The notes: a model not told the origin generated them from the sequence alone. A stretch of DNA of 64,000 nucleotides from Cytophagaceae bacterium (GCA_016722655.1 JADKIR010000004.1:1488001-1552000); one strand, 5' to 3'. Shown: positions 29,717 through 38,587, counted from the first letter of the stretch. Translations and numbers: made by a program.

Positions 29717-30104
29717 ATTCCTGATTTTTTAAATAGGTAAAAACTAATATACAATGGTCTGAGAAAATAATGGCTCAATTTCATCCAACCTTAATGGTAT
29801 CAAAAAAATAAAACTGTTTTAAATTTCTAAGCATCAAATTTGCAAAAGTTTGCATTTTTTTACCTGTGTTTCACGAAAATATTTAATTATGCTACCGTTT
29901 GATAATTTTATCGTTCAAAATGCAAAAAAAAACCTGTAATTGACCCTCAAAAACTTTAAAAATTGCAGATTTTTGCAAATCTTTGCAGAGGAAATATCAC
30001 TATGGTTATTAAAAAATAAGAAAATAAGCATTACCAAAAGAATTAAGGTTGTTTGATTTCCAAATTAAGCAATTTTTAATATTCTTTTTTTATTAAAAAT
30101 AGCC
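29717..30104. other. Intergenic region with a repeated 16-bp TTTGCA motif
   Basis: 388 bp without a gene, between divergent YkgJ and YhhN-like genes. It contains TTTGCAAAAGTTTGCA at 29839-29854 and TTTGCAAATCTTTGCA at 29972-29987, identical in 14 of 16 positions and 133 bp apart. They could be binding sites for a shared regulator; unproven. Confidence 0.4.
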
Positions 30105-30863
30105 ATGAAAAAATATTTTAAAAGTGTAGGCAGACTGACTGTTTACCAAGATACCCGAATTTTCGTATACTACATATTGCTTTGTTTTTTAAAAGCCTTT
30201 TTTCAAATAATAGACTTAAAAGAAATTCAAGTATTTCTTTTGCTTATTTTGAATTATTTTCTTGTCAAGCCTTTTCAACGAAAAGGTGTTTTTGACCAAA
30301 ATACAAAATACAAACTTTATTTTGGACTTGTTTTTTTGGGTCAGGCTACAATTATTTATTATAATAATCTATTTTTCTTAAAACTTGGAACTGCCTTTTT
30401 CATACTTTCAAAAATTACAATTCTATTTATTCTGGACCATCATCACTCTGATATACGGCTTTTGACAAAATCAGATTATTTAAAAATATTAGGTCCTCAG
30501 ATAGTTTCATTTTCACTAGCTTACTTATTTTATAATCATGGAAGTCTCGATACAGAAATGGCAATTTTGATTATTGTTATGGCTGAATTAGAAGCTTTGC
30601 TAGCAACCTTTATTTTATATTTAAATAACCTCAAGAAAAACCATATTTATATCAAATTGGGAGTTATTTTAATTATGCTTCATGATTCATTTGGAGGGTT
30701 AAATTTTTACAACACACAACTTGATAAATATTTCATTATTAGTATTTTATTAATCTCTATTGGGAATTTCCTGTTAGGTCTAGGATTCTGGAGATCGAGG
30801 TCAGCTTTTAATAAACGCCTCCAATATCCCATGCCAATTAGTATGATTAGAGAAATTGATTAG
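30105..30863 (+). CDS. YhhN-like polytopic membrane protein, paralogue 2
   Basis: A 252-residue paralogue of the gene at 28350. It has about eight membrane segments and shares blocks such as LKLGTAFFILSKITILFILD, DYLKILGPQIVSFSLAYLFY, FILYLNNLKK, HDSFGGLNFY and GNFLLGLGFWRSR. It lacks the C-terminal CxxC tail. The conserved HDS(I/F)GG segment corresponds to the acidic motif of YhhN proteins, so a lysoplasmalogenase-like membrane hydrolase is possible but unproven. The coding sequence is strongly AT-rich. The two paralogues are not in one operon, since the YkgJ gene lies between them on the other strand. Confidence 0.68.
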   Translation: MKKYFKSVGRLTVYQDTRIFVYYILLCFLKAFFQIIDLKEIQVFLLLILNYFLVKPFQRKGVFDQNTKYKLYFGLVFLGQATIIYYNNLFFLKLGTAFFILSKITILFILDHHHSDIRLLTKSDYLKILGPQIVSFSLAYLFYNHGSLDTEMAILIIVMAELEALLATFILYLNNLKKNHIYIKLGVILIMLHDSFGGLNFYNTQLDKYFIISILLISIGNFLLGLGFWRSRSAFNKRLQYPMPISMIREID

Positions 30864-31032
30864 TAGCTATTATTTATTCAAAATAAAAACTCCAAATTTC
30901 AGTCATCAGAATTAAGAGAAGAAAAATTGCTGGATTTTAATATATTCTAAATCTTTAGTAGAAAAACTTCAACTGTCTTATCTTTTCAAACTCTTATTGT
31001 CAGTAATTTGTAAGAAAAATTTTAAACAGATA

Positions 31033-32028
31033 ATGATTAGATACTTTTCTGTTCTGATATTCTTTGTGAACTTGAGTACTTTACAAGCACAAAACTTTGA
31101 CATTGAAACAGTTACCAACCCTATCCTATCACATGGTGCCGATCCATGGATTATACGGGAAGGTAAAACTTTTCACTATTGTTATGTTAGAAAAGATACC
31201 ATTTTTCTGAAATCAGTAAACAGAATTTCTGAACTAAAAAACGCAGTAGAAAGAATCCTTTGGATACCACTAAAGACCACCAATTATTCAAAGGAAGTAT
31301 GGGCTCCCGAACTCCATCATTTTGACAATCGATGGTATATATATGTTGCAGCAGATGATGGCAAAAATGACAACCACCGAATGCACGTAATAGCTTCTGA
31401 AAATGAATCTATCAATTCGAATTTCATTTACTTGGGAAAACTTACTGACAAATCTGACAAGTGGGCAATTGATGGGTCTCCATTTATTTTTAATGGCAAG
31501 ATGTATTATGTTTGGAGTGGATGGGACGGGGATGTGAATGTACAGCAGAACATCTACATAGCCGAAATGGATAGTCCAACAAAAATAAAATCAGAAAGAA
31601 TTCTGCTCTCAAAACCGGAATACGAATGGGAAAAAAGGGGCTCAGGCAAGGGTCTTCCTACTATTAATGAAGGTCCGGAAATCCTTGAAAAAGACGGAAA
31701 TCTGTTCCTGATTTATTCTGCAGCGGGCAGCTGGTCAGATCATTATTGCCTGGGAATGTTGGAGTTGCAAGGTAAAAACCCAATAGATGCCGGAAAATGG
31801 AAAAAGGCGTCTCAACCTGTTTTTGAAAGTAATGAATATGTGACTAGTCCCGGCCATTGTTCATTTATTAAGATTAAGAATCAGAATTATATCATTTATC
31901 ATTCCGCTCGCCACAAAGGTGCCGGATGGGACAGACAGGTAAATATCCAACCTTTTTCCTGGAAAAATGGGAAGCCGGATTTTGGTTCACCGGTGAAATA
32001 TGGGGTGGGGATTGAAATCAGTTATTGA
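31033..32028 (+). CDS. GH43-family secreted glycosidase
   Basis: About 331 residues from the ATG at 31033; the longer TTG start at 30997 would disrupt a good signal peptide (MIRYFSVLIFFVNLSTLQAQ). The five-bladed beta-propeller features of GH43 are visible: NPILSHGADPWIIREGKTFH with the catalytic-base Asp, VWAPELHHFDNRWYIYVA, IDGSPFIFNGKMYYVWSGWD carrying the pKa-modulating Asp, and INEGPEILEKDGNLFLIYSA with the acid Glu. Likely exported alpha-L-arabinofuranosidase, arabinanase or xylosidase; which one cannot be told. Monocistronic, converging on the GMC genes with a hairpin between. Confidence 0.88.
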   Translation: MIRYFSVLIFFVNLSTLQAQNFDIETVTNPILSHGADPWIIREGKTFHYCYVRKDTIFLKSVNRISELKNAVERILWIPLKTTNYSKEVWAPELHHFDNRWYIYVAADDGKNDNHRMHVIASENESINSNFIYLGKLTDKSDKWAIDGSPFIFNGKMYYVWSGWDGDVNVQQNIYIAEMDSPTKIKSERILLSKPEYEWEKRGSGKGLPTINEGPEILEKDGNLFLIYSAAGSWSDHYCLGMLELQGKNPIDAGKWKKASQPVFESNEYVTSPGHCSFIKIKNQNYIIYHSARHKGAGWDRQVNIQPFSWKNGKPDFGSPVKYGVGIEISY

Positions 32029-32058
32029 GAAGATTGTGAAATAACCCAAATAAAAGAA

Positions 32059-32088
32059 AATGCCTCAATTATTTATAATCGAGGCATT
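32059..32088. terminator. Hairpin terminator between GH43 and GMC oxidoreductase genes
   Basis: AATGCCTC (32059-32066) pairs with GAGGCATT (32081-32088), with four extra A-T pairs inside. The minus-strand side is followed by a U-rich run, so it best serves the GMC operon; it may also stop GH43 transcripts. Confidence 0.65.
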
Positions 32089-32109
32089 CAATTACAGATA
32101 TTTTAATTC

Positions 32110-33816
32110 TTACAAATTCCCCTTCTTCATCTCCTTCACTGCATAGTCTGCTGCACGAGCCGTAAGAGCCATATAGGTGAGCGATGGGTTTTGGGTTGAG
32201 GTTGAGGTCATGCTGGCACCGTCAGTCACGAATACATTTTTACATGCATGCAGCTGGTTGAAGGCGTTTAACATGGAAGTTTGGGGGTCTTTACCCATAC
32301 GTACTCCTCCCATCTCATGAATATCGAGCCCGGCAGCCTGCTTACTATCAGCCGATTTTACATTCTTAAAGCCAGCCATTTCAAACATTTCAGTCATTTG
32401 CTCAATGTAATCCTTCACCATTTTATCATCGTTGTCATCATAGGCTACGGATATTTTGAGTTGAGGAATACCAAAAGGATCCTTGAGGTTTTTGTCCAAT
32501 GCTACATAATTGCTTTCTTTCGGGATAGTTTCACCCATCATGTGCGAGCCCACATACCAGCCATCATTGATAGTTTTATGGAGATTATTTTTAAGTGTTT
32601 CACCTAATCCTTCCTGGCTATTATGACTCATTCTTCCCGCACCAAAACCCGCTGCATAGCCACGCAAAAAGTCGGTTTCCTGCTTAAGGACATTCCTGAA
32701 CCGGGGGATGTACGGGCTGTTAGGTCGGTTTCCTTCGGTGGTTTTATCCAAAAATCCGTCATATTCACCCCATACTCTTGCCCTGTAATTATGGAAAGCT
32801 ACATATTTTCCCAAAACCCCGCTATCATTTCCAAGACCGTTTGGGAAACGATTAGAGACAGAATTAAGCAAAATGAGGTTAGAATTTAAGGCAGCAGCGT
32901 TGACAAAAATTATTTTTGCATAGAACTCAGTCATTTCTCCCGTAAGGGCATCAATAACTTTCACGCCACTTGCCTTTTGTTTGGCATCATCATAAATGAT
33001 ACTATGCACCACACTATGCGGCCTGAGTGACATTTTTCCCGTTTTCATGGCCCACGGCAGGGTGGAAGCATTGCTGCTGAAATATCCACCATAAGGACAG
33101 CCCCGCTCGCAGATAGTGCGATGCTGGCACTGAGCTCTACCCTGATCGAAGTGAATCTGCTTTGGGGTAGTAAGGTGGGCACATCTCCCCATGATTACAT
33201 GCCGGCTGCCTTTGTATTTTTCAGCTACTTTTTTACTGAAATAATCCTCAACACAATTAAACTCATGCGGAGCTAAAAACTCCCCATCGGGCAGTTGGTC
33301 GAGTCCGTCTTTGTTACCCGAAATTCCGGCAAACTTCTCTACATAGCTATACCATGGAGCTAAATCGTCGTAGCTAATAGGCCATTCCACGGCAAAACCA
33401 TCGCGGGTGGGCCCTTCAAAGTCATATTTACTCCAGCGTTGAGTTTGTCGTGCCCATAGGAGAGACTTTCCACCTACCTGATACCCCCGAATCCAGTCAA
33501 ATGGTTTCTCCTGCACATAAGGATGCTCTTTGTCTTTTACAAAAAACTGCTCAGTGCCTTCATAGAAAGCGTAACATTTACTTACAGTCGGGTTTTCTTC
33601 TCTTATGGCCAGGGGCAATTGGTTTCTGTGCTCAAAATCCCATGGTTGATAGAGTGTGGTAGGATATCCCGTGATATGAGGCACATCTTTTCCTCTTTCC
33701 AGAACCAAGGTTTTCAAGCCCTTACCAGTAAGCTCTTTCGCTGCCCATCCCCCACTGATTCCCGAACCAATCACAATGGCATCAAAGGTTCTTTTTTCTT
33801 TATTTATTAAGTTCAT
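32110..33816 (-). CDS. GMC-family FAD oxidoreductase (large subunit, 3-dehydrogenase type)
   Basis: A 568-residue glucose-methanol-choline oxidoreductase. FAD-binding Rossmann motif at about 14-40 (VIGSGISGGWAAKEL, ending LVLERG). GGKSLLWARQTQRWS matches the second FAD signature. The catalytic pair is H500 (IHEMGGVRMG) and N543 (TQNPSLTY) by my count. A cysteine motif, CQHRTICERGCPYGG, is typical of membrane-bound gluconate or glucoside dehydrogenase large subunits. It lies 2 bp after a gluconate 2-dehydrogenase subunit 3 gene, so the two form a heteromer. With a DUF1080 gene divergent next to it, oxidation of glycosides at C3 is the likeliest activity (inference). Confidence 0.9.
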   Translation of the reverse strand: MNLINKEKRTFDAIVIGSGISGGWAAKELTGKGLKTLVLERGKDVPHITGYPTTLYQPWDFEHRNQLPLAIREENPTVSKCYAFYEGTEQFFVKDKEHPYVQEKPFDWIRGYQVGGKSLLWARQTQRWSKYDFEGPTRDGFAVEWPISYDDLAPWYSYVEKFAGISGNKDGLDQLPDGEFLAPHEFNCVEDYFSKKVAEKYKGSRHVIMGRCAHLTTPKQIHFDQGRAQCQHRTICERGCPYGGYFSSNASTLPWAMKTGKMSLRPHSVVHSIIYDDAKQKASGVKVIDALTGEMTEFYAKIIFVNAAALNSNLILLNSVSNRFPNGLGNDSGVLGKYVAFHNYRARVWGEYDGFLDKTTEGNRPNSPYIPRFRNVLKQETDFLRGYAAGFGAGRMSHNSQEGLGETLKNNLHKTINDGWYVGSHMMGETIPKESNYVALDKNLKDPFGIPQLKISVAYDDNDDKMVKDYIEQMTEMFEMAGFKNVKSADSKQAAGLDIHEMGGVRMGKDPQTSMLNAFNQLHACKNVFVTDGASMTSTSTQNPSLTYMALTARAADYAVKEMKKGNL

Positions 33817-33818
33817 AA

Positions 33819-34340
33819 TTACTGATTTAAAGGCACACAGCCATGATAACGGGCAGGAGCAAATTCAAATTTCTCAATGTTGACCTGATAATATTCTGAA
33901 GTAGTATACGCTCGCACGGCATATCGTTTGGTGGCATCCATAAAAAACCTCAGGTTTTCGTCAGAACTCATCCCAAAGCCCTGCAATAAGTGAAGCTTCT
34001 GCTGAGTATTTGAACCTTCAAAAGATTTTCCGAAAAGAGAAATTGAGAGTTCGTTTACCTTTGCCAGTCCCTTTTTAAACTTGTCCTGGTCAGCCACCTT
34101 ATGCATATCTGTCACCATGAGTTTTACAAATTTGGGTATTTGTAATGTTCTGGAACCTGGAGTATCGGTTTCGGGAATTATTGCTTCACAAATGGCCTCG
34201 AGGAGGTCTTCCTCTGAAGTGTTAAGTTCTAAACTGTCAGGTTTAAGATTTTTGGCTGTCCAGTTATTTGCCCAGGAAGGGAGACTAACCGCACCGACAA
34301 TACCAAGGGTCAGGCTCGAAAAAACTTCGCGTCGTTTCAT
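33819..34340 (-). CDS. Gluconate 2-dehydrogenase subunit 3 family protein
   Basis: A 173-residue small subunit. The N-terminus (MKRREVFSSLTLGIVGAVSL, ending PSWA) has basic residues before a hydrophobic stretch and resembles a Tat-like signal, which would export it with its folded flavoprotein partner. The body contains the family pattern EEDLLEAICEAIIPETDTPG followed by IPKFVKLMVTDM. In related systems this subunit is needed for maturation or export of the GMC subunit. It starts the two-gene operon and is divergent from the DUF1080 gene, with 175 bp between them that probably hold both promoters. Confidence 0.87.
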   Translation of the reverse strand: MKRREVFSSLTLGIVGAVSLPSWANNWTAKNLKPDSLELNTSEEDLLEAICEAIIPETDTPGSRTLQIPKFVKLMVTDMHKVADQDKFKKGLAKVNELSISLFGKSFEGSNTQQKLHLLQGFGMSSDENLRFFMDATKRYAVRAYTTSEYYQVNIEKFEFAPARYHGCVPLNQ

Positions 34341-34515
34341 CCAATTTTCAATTAAGGTCGATATTAATTTTTAAAATTATTAAATAATTCGATTCTATTG
34401 CTTCTAAAATTCAATTTGCATTAAATTTTCTTACAAAAAAACCCAAAATCGCAGTTTTATAATAAATTGCACAGTTTTCAACCTTTTGCTTTAGGCAATT
34501 CTTAAATTTTTATCA

Positions 34516-35361
34516 ATGAAAAAAGTCCTTTGGTTTATTTTCATAACCGCCAATTCATTTGGTCAAATCACAGCCCCCCCAAAAGAATGGAAGCAACTCT
34601 TCAATGGCAAAGACCTGAAAAACTGGGATATAAAAATCAGAAATTATGATCTTAATGATAATTTCGGAAATACTTTTTCGGTAAAAGACAAAAAAATAGT
34701 GGTCAATACCGATGCTTACGACCCATTTAACTACCGCTATGGGCACATGTTTTACAAAGGTGATTTTTCTTATTACAAAATAGCTGTTGAGTACCGTTTT
34801 GTAGGTGAGCAAGCCAAAGGCGGAGAAGATTGGGCCTGGCGAAACAGTGGCATCATGATTCATGGTCAACCTGCCAATACTATGCTCAAAGACCAGGATT
34901 TTCCGGTTTCCATAGAGGTACAGCTGCTTGGTGGAAAAGGAGACGGCAAACCCAGAACCAACTGTAACCTTTGTACACCGGGAACGCACGTAACTTATGA
35001 AAACAAATTTGACACCCGACACTGCATCAATTCTACTTCAAAAACATTTGATGGTGACCAATGGGTAAGAGCCGAAGTGGAGGTTTTGGGAGATTCTTTA
35101 ATCAGACATTTTATAAATAACGAGCTGGTAATGACCTACGAAAAGCCGGTAATAGGAGGCGGAGTAGTAAGTGGATATGATCCAAAAATCAAGCCCGATG
35201 GTCAGGCTCTCAGCCATGGAAGTATTTCATTGCAGAGTGAAAGCCACGCGATAGAGTTTAGAAAGGTCGAACTCCTTGAGCTTGAAGGTTGCATGGACCC
35301 CAAAGCTAAAAACTTTAAAAACTATTATCAAAAAGCTGATAATAAGAAGTGTAAATACTAA
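34516..35361 (+). CDS. DUF1080 / 3-keto-disaccharide hydrolase domain protein
   Basis: A 281-residue exported protein (signal peptide MKKVLWFIFITANSFGQ). The DUF1080 jelly-roll begins with EWKQLFNGKDLKNWDIK, a classic family opening, and includes EYRFVGEQ, NSGIMIHGQ and SIEVQLLGG. Pfam names the family 3-keto-disaccharide hydrolase; members cleave 3-oxo-glycosides made by GMC-type or GFO/IDH-type dehydrogenases. The C-terminus adds a short Cys-containing tail (GCMDPKAKNFKNYY, then KCKY). Its place opposite the GMC/subunit-3 operon supports a joint pathway. Periplasmic location is inferred from the signal. Confidence 0.88.
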   Translation: MKKVLWFIFITANSFGQITAPPKEWKQLFNGKDLKNWDIKIRNYDLNDNFGNTFSVKDKKIVVNTDAYDPFNYRYGHMFYKGDFSYYKIAVEYRFVGEQAKGGEDWAWRNSGIMIHGQPANTMLKDQDFPVSIEVQLLGGKGDGKPRTNCNLCTPGTHVTYENKFDTRHCINSTSKTFDGDQWVRAEVEVLGDSLIRHFINNELVMTYEKPVIGGGVVSGYDPKIKPDGQALSHGSISLQSESHAIEFRKVELLELEGCMDPKAKNFKNYYQKADNKKCKY

Positions 35362-35402
35362 ATAGAAGTATTTTTGTTAGATTTGTTTAAAATTATTTAA
35401 AA

Positions 35403-35654
35403 ATGAATGCGATAAGGAAAACTCTTAAACCCCGGAATGGTTTGCTTACAATTGAGTTGCCAAAGGACTTTACTCAAAAAGAGTTTGAAGTTACTGTTGT
35501 TCCTGTGGAAGAAAAAGCACAAAATATATCGCTACAATTTAAGCTAAAATCCCTTTTAGAGAGTCTTCCCAAGTCAGACCCGGAAATTTCGCTTGAAGAA
35601 ATAATAACGGAAATAAAAGAAGTCAGAAAAAAACGAAATGAAAGTCGTAGTTGA
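35403..35654 (+). CDS. Antitoxin-like protein of a PIN-domain TA pair
   Basis: An 83-residue protein beginning MNAIRKTLKPRNGLLTIELP, with a short beta-rich N-terminus and a charged, helical C-terminus ending EIKEVRKKRNESRS. This resembles antitoxins partnered with COG1569 PIN toxins. Its last 17 bases overlap the start of the PIN gene, so translation is coupled. The N-terminus would bind DNA and the C-terminal helix would block the toxin; that is inferred from families, not seen. Confidence 0.72.
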   Translation: MNAIRKTLKPRNGLLTIELPKDFTQKEFEVTVVPVEEKAQNISLQFKLKSLLESLPKSDPEISLEEIITEIKEVRKKRNESRS

Positions 35655-36054
35655 TACCAATATTTGGGTAAGCCTTGCGATTGGAAGCAAATCTATTACA
35701 TACGATTTTTTCGAATTATTAAATTCAACAAATATAGAATTCATTGTATGTGAAGGACTTATAGATGAAATTGTAGCAACTCTAGAAAAAGAAAAAATTC
35801 GGAACTATCTTTCTAAAGATAGAGTGATTTTGTTGTTCGATATCCTTGAAAATCATACATCTTCTTTTATTTCACATTCAAAAAATACTTTTTGTAGAGA
35901 CCTGAATGATGATTATTTAATTAATCTTGCAATAGATTCCGAATCTGAAATTTTAATAACAGGCGATAAAGACCTTTTAATCTTAAATTCTGTGGAAAAT
36001 ATTAAAATCCTAACCATAAAACAATTGTTGGATTTTATAAAAAAACCCAGTTAG
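35638..36054 (+). CDS. PIN-domain toxin (COG1569 type), probable RNase
   Basis: A 138-residue PIN protein. The acidic active-site positions are present: VVDTNIWVS near the N-terminus (D6), a Glu in VCEGLIDEIVATL, CRDLNDDYLINLA in the middle, and ITGDKDLL near 110. This pattern matches the putative toxin-antitoxin toxin family of PIN ribonucleases. The partner antitoxin overlaps upstream. No promoter of its own is needed. The pair stands alone between DUF1080 and glpK, with low GC, consistent with a mobile accessory module. Confidence 0.85.
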   Translation: MKVVVDTNIWVSLAIGSKSITYDFFELLNSTNIEFIVCEGLIDEIVATLEKEKIRNYLSKDRVILLFDILENHTSSFISHSKNTFCRDLNDDYLINLAIDSESEILITGDKDLLILNSVENIKILTIKQLLDFIKKPS

Positions 36055-36146
36055 AGGTCTTTTTTGGTAAAACTTTTTTCTTTTCAATAAACTTTTTATT
36101 ACCATCTTTCTACTAACTTAGAATTTTAAAATTTCAGCCTTAAAAA

Positions 36147-37643
36147 ATGAATTACATTGCCTCAATAGACCAGGGGACTACCAGTACCCGTTGTATTTTT
36201 TTTGATAAAAAAGGAAAAATAATATCTGTCGCTCAAAAAGAGCATGAGCAGATTTTTCCTCAGCCCGGCTGGGTAGAACACAACCCCGAGGAAATCTGGC
36301 GAAATACCCAGGAAGTAATTGCCAACGCCCGTATCAAACAACAGATCAAAATCGAGAATATTTTGGCTTGTGGTATCACCAACCAAAGGGAAACCACCGT
36401 CGTTTGGAACCGCCGCACAGGAAAGCCCTATTACAATGCCCTCGTGTGGCAAGATACCCGTGTAGGGAAACGTGTCGACGAACTCGAAAGAACCACCGGA
36501 AGCCAATGGTTTCGTGATAAAACCGGTCTTCCTCTAGCCACTTATTTCAGTGGTTTGAAAATTCAATGGCTGCTTGAAAATGTGGAGAGTTTGCGGGAAG
36601 ATGCCGAAAATGGTACGGCGATTTTTGGTAACATGGATACATTTGTGGCCTGGCATCTGACCGGAGGAATCAACGGAGGCCTCCACATTACCGATGTGAC
36701 CAACGCTTCACGTACCCAACTCATGAACCTTGAAACCCAAACCTGGGACGATGAAATTCTCACTTTACTAAACATCCCCAAAGCCATGTTGCCCGAAATC
36801 AAACCGAGCAGCATGAAATATGGAGAGATTAAGTCAGAACCATTAGCTGGAGTACCACTTGCCGGAATTTTGGGTGACCAACAGGCTGCATTGGTTGGAC
36901 AAACCTGCTTTAAACCTGGGGAAGCTAAAAACACTTATGGTACCGGTTGCTTTATGCTATTGAATACAGGCCCGAAGCCCATCCCTTCGAAATTTGGACT
37001 CTTGACAACTGTTGCTTACCAGTTTGAAAACCAGCCTGTTCATTATGCCTTAGAAGGATCCGTTGCTATTGCCGGGGCTTTGGTTCAATGGCTCAGGGAC
37101 AACCTCGGAATCATAAAAAACTCAGCAGATGTACAGAGGCTGGCAGCAACTGTTGAGGATAATGGCGGAACGTATTTTGTTCCGGCATTCTCCGGTCTGT
37201 ACGCACCTTATTGGGAGAATTCAGCCCGAGGAGTGATCGCAGGCCTTACCCGATTTGTCAACAAGGGCCACATTGCGAGAGCGGTATTGGAAGCCACTGC
37301 TTATCAGACTCTTGATGTATTGGAAGCGATGGAAAAAGACGCCGGACTTTCGCTTTCTTCGTTGAGAGTTGATGGAGGTATGGTGGTCAACGAGATGCTC
37401 ATGCAGTTTCAGTCTGACATGCTTAAAGTACCTGTAATAAGACCCGAAATGATTGAAACCACCGCACTTGGTGCTGCGTATGCTGCAGGCCTGGCAGTGG
37501 GATTCTGGTCAAATCTTGAAGATTTGGTAGAAAACTGGGGTGTAGATAAACAATGGCAACCTCAAATGGATGAAACGAAAAGAGCAACCTATCATAAAGG
37601 CTGGAAAAAGGCAATAGAACGTTCGCGAAACTGGGAAGATTAA
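36147..37643 (+). CDS. glpK: Glycerol kinase
   Basis: ATP-dependent phosphorylation of glycerol to sn-glycerol-3-phosphate in the cytoplasm. It is 498 residues, the standard length. The FGGY-kinase N-domain opens with IDQGTTSTR (7-15) and includes QRETTVVWN and WQDTR. The family signature with GLHITDVTNASRT and the nucleotide-binding GTGCF follow, then EGSVAIAGALVQWLRD and the C-terminal RVDGGMVVNEMLMQFQSD. The aldolase gene begins 1 bp after its stop, so the two are co-transcribed. No glpF or glpD is next to it. Confidence 0.97.
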   Translation: MNYIASIDQGTTSTRCIFFDKKGKIISVAQKEHEQIFPQPGWVEHNPEEIWRNTQEVIANARIKQQIKIENILACGITNQRETTVVWNRRTGKPYYNALVWQDTRVGKRVDELERTTGSQWFRDKTGLPLATYFSGLKIQWLLENVESLREDAENGTAIFGNMDTFVAWHLTGGINGGLHITDVTNASRTQLMNLETQTWDDEILTLLNIPKAMLPEIKPSSMKYGEIKSEPLAGVPLAGILGDQQAALVGQTCFKPGEAKNTYGTGCFMLLNTGPKPIPSKFGLLTTVAYQFENQPVHYALEGSVAIAGALVQWLRDNLGIIKNSADVQRLAATVEDNGGTYFVPAFSGLYAPYWENSARGVIAGLTRFVNKGHIARAVLEATAYQTLDVLEAMEKDAGLSLSSLRVDGGMVVNEMLMQFQSDMLKVPVIRPEMIETTALGAAYAAGLAVGFWSNLEDLVENWGVDKQWQPQMDETKRATYHKGWKKAIERSRNWED

Positions 37644-37644
37644 A

Positions 37645-38433
37645 ATGCAAAATACCTTAAAAAAGAAATGGGCTGAAGGGCAACCGGTAACCAATGCCTG
37701 GGTGAGTTCGCCCTCGGCCTGGAATGTCGAAATTCTGGCCACTACGAGCTTTGATGCAATCACTATCGACGCTCAACATGGCCTTGCCTCAGACCTCAAC
37801 ACTATGGTGCAAATGCTTCAGGTCATGAAGGCATCCTCAGCCACTTCATTTGTAAGGCTCCCGGCCAACGACCCCGCTTACATTATGCGTATGCTAGATG
37901 CCGGTGTAGAAGGGTTGATATGCCCTATGCTCAATACTGCCGAGGAAACTGAGGCTTTTGTGAGAGCAACCAAATATTACCCGGAAGGCAATAGAAGTAT
38001 AGGTCCAACCCGAGCCAGTGTGGTTTTTGGAGAAAATTATATGCAAACCGCCAACCAGCACACCATCACATTCGCCATGATAGAGACGCCTGATGCTCTC
38101 AAAAATATGCGGGAAATGGCCAAAGTTGAACATCTGAATGGTTTTTATATAGGTCCATGGGACTTAAGTGCATCTCTGGGTTATAAGAAATTGGCTGATT
38201 TTGAAGACCCGGGCTTCCTTAAAATTCTCAAAGAAATATTGGCAGTAGCCGAAGAAAACCATCTCATCACAGGGATTCATGCCGGAAACCCAAAAAATGC
38301 AAGATTATTTGCTGACCTGGGATTCAAATTCCTTACGATGTTTAATGACTCCTCGGCCTTAAAAACCATTGCAAAAAATACTTTGGATGAGTTTCATAAT
38401 AACGATGGAAAAAGCAAATTGAGCGGGTATTAA
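37645..38433 (+). CDS. HpcH/HpaI-family aldolase
   Basis: A 262-residue class II (metal-dependent) aldolase of the HpcH/HpaI / citrate-lyase-beta fold, acting on 2-keto-3-deoxy sugar acids or 4-hydroxy-2-oxo acids and yielding pyruvate. Key parts are ITIDAQHG (base His), RLPANDPAYIMRMLDAG with the substrate-binding Arg, MIETPDAL with the metal Glu, and IGPWDLSASLG with the metal Asp. It follows glpK by one base, an unusual but tight pairing. The substrate is not determinable; the link to glycerol phosphorylation is only positional. Confidence 0.9.
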   Translation: MQNTLKKKWAEGQPVTNAWVSSPSAWNVEILATTSFDAITIDAQHGLASDLNTMVQMLQVMKASSATSFVRLPANDPAYIMRMLDAGVEGLICPMLNTAEETEAFVRATKYYPEGNRSIGPTRASVVFGENYMQTANQHTITFAMIETPDALKNMREMAKVEHLNGFYIGPWDLSASLGYKKLADFEDPGFLKILKEILAVAEENHLITGIHAGNPKNARLFADLGFKFLTMFNDSSALKTIAKNTLDEFHNNDGKSKLSGY

Positions 38434-38509
38434 TATATTTGAAAATTAGCCAGTTACAAGAGATAAAATCATTTCGAAAATATTTTTTGTTTTATTTTTT
38501 ATAAATTTA

Positions 38510-38571
38510 GGGATTGTATTCTCTGTTTTTATATTAATTTGGGGATTATAATCTCCGTTTTTATATATTTG
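38510..38571 (+). repeat. Upstream palindromic tandem repeat and promoter of the ATPase cassette
   Basis: Two tandem units (32 and 30 bp) at 38510-38541 and 38542-38571, each starting GGGATT and containing GTTTTTATAT. The second holds the near-palindrome GGGGATTATAATCTCC (38541-38556). Related units recur after the gene. A TATATTTG -7 box lies at 38564-38571 with a TTG at 38539-38541 (22-bp spacer), so the palindrome sits inside the promoter, where an operator would be. Confidence 0.7.
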
Positions 38572-38587
38572 CAAAAAAAATTATGGG

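Noticed and set aside
29839..29987. Possible CRISPR-like repeats
   Set aside because: Only two 16-bp copies 133 bp apart with no regular spacers and no cas genes.
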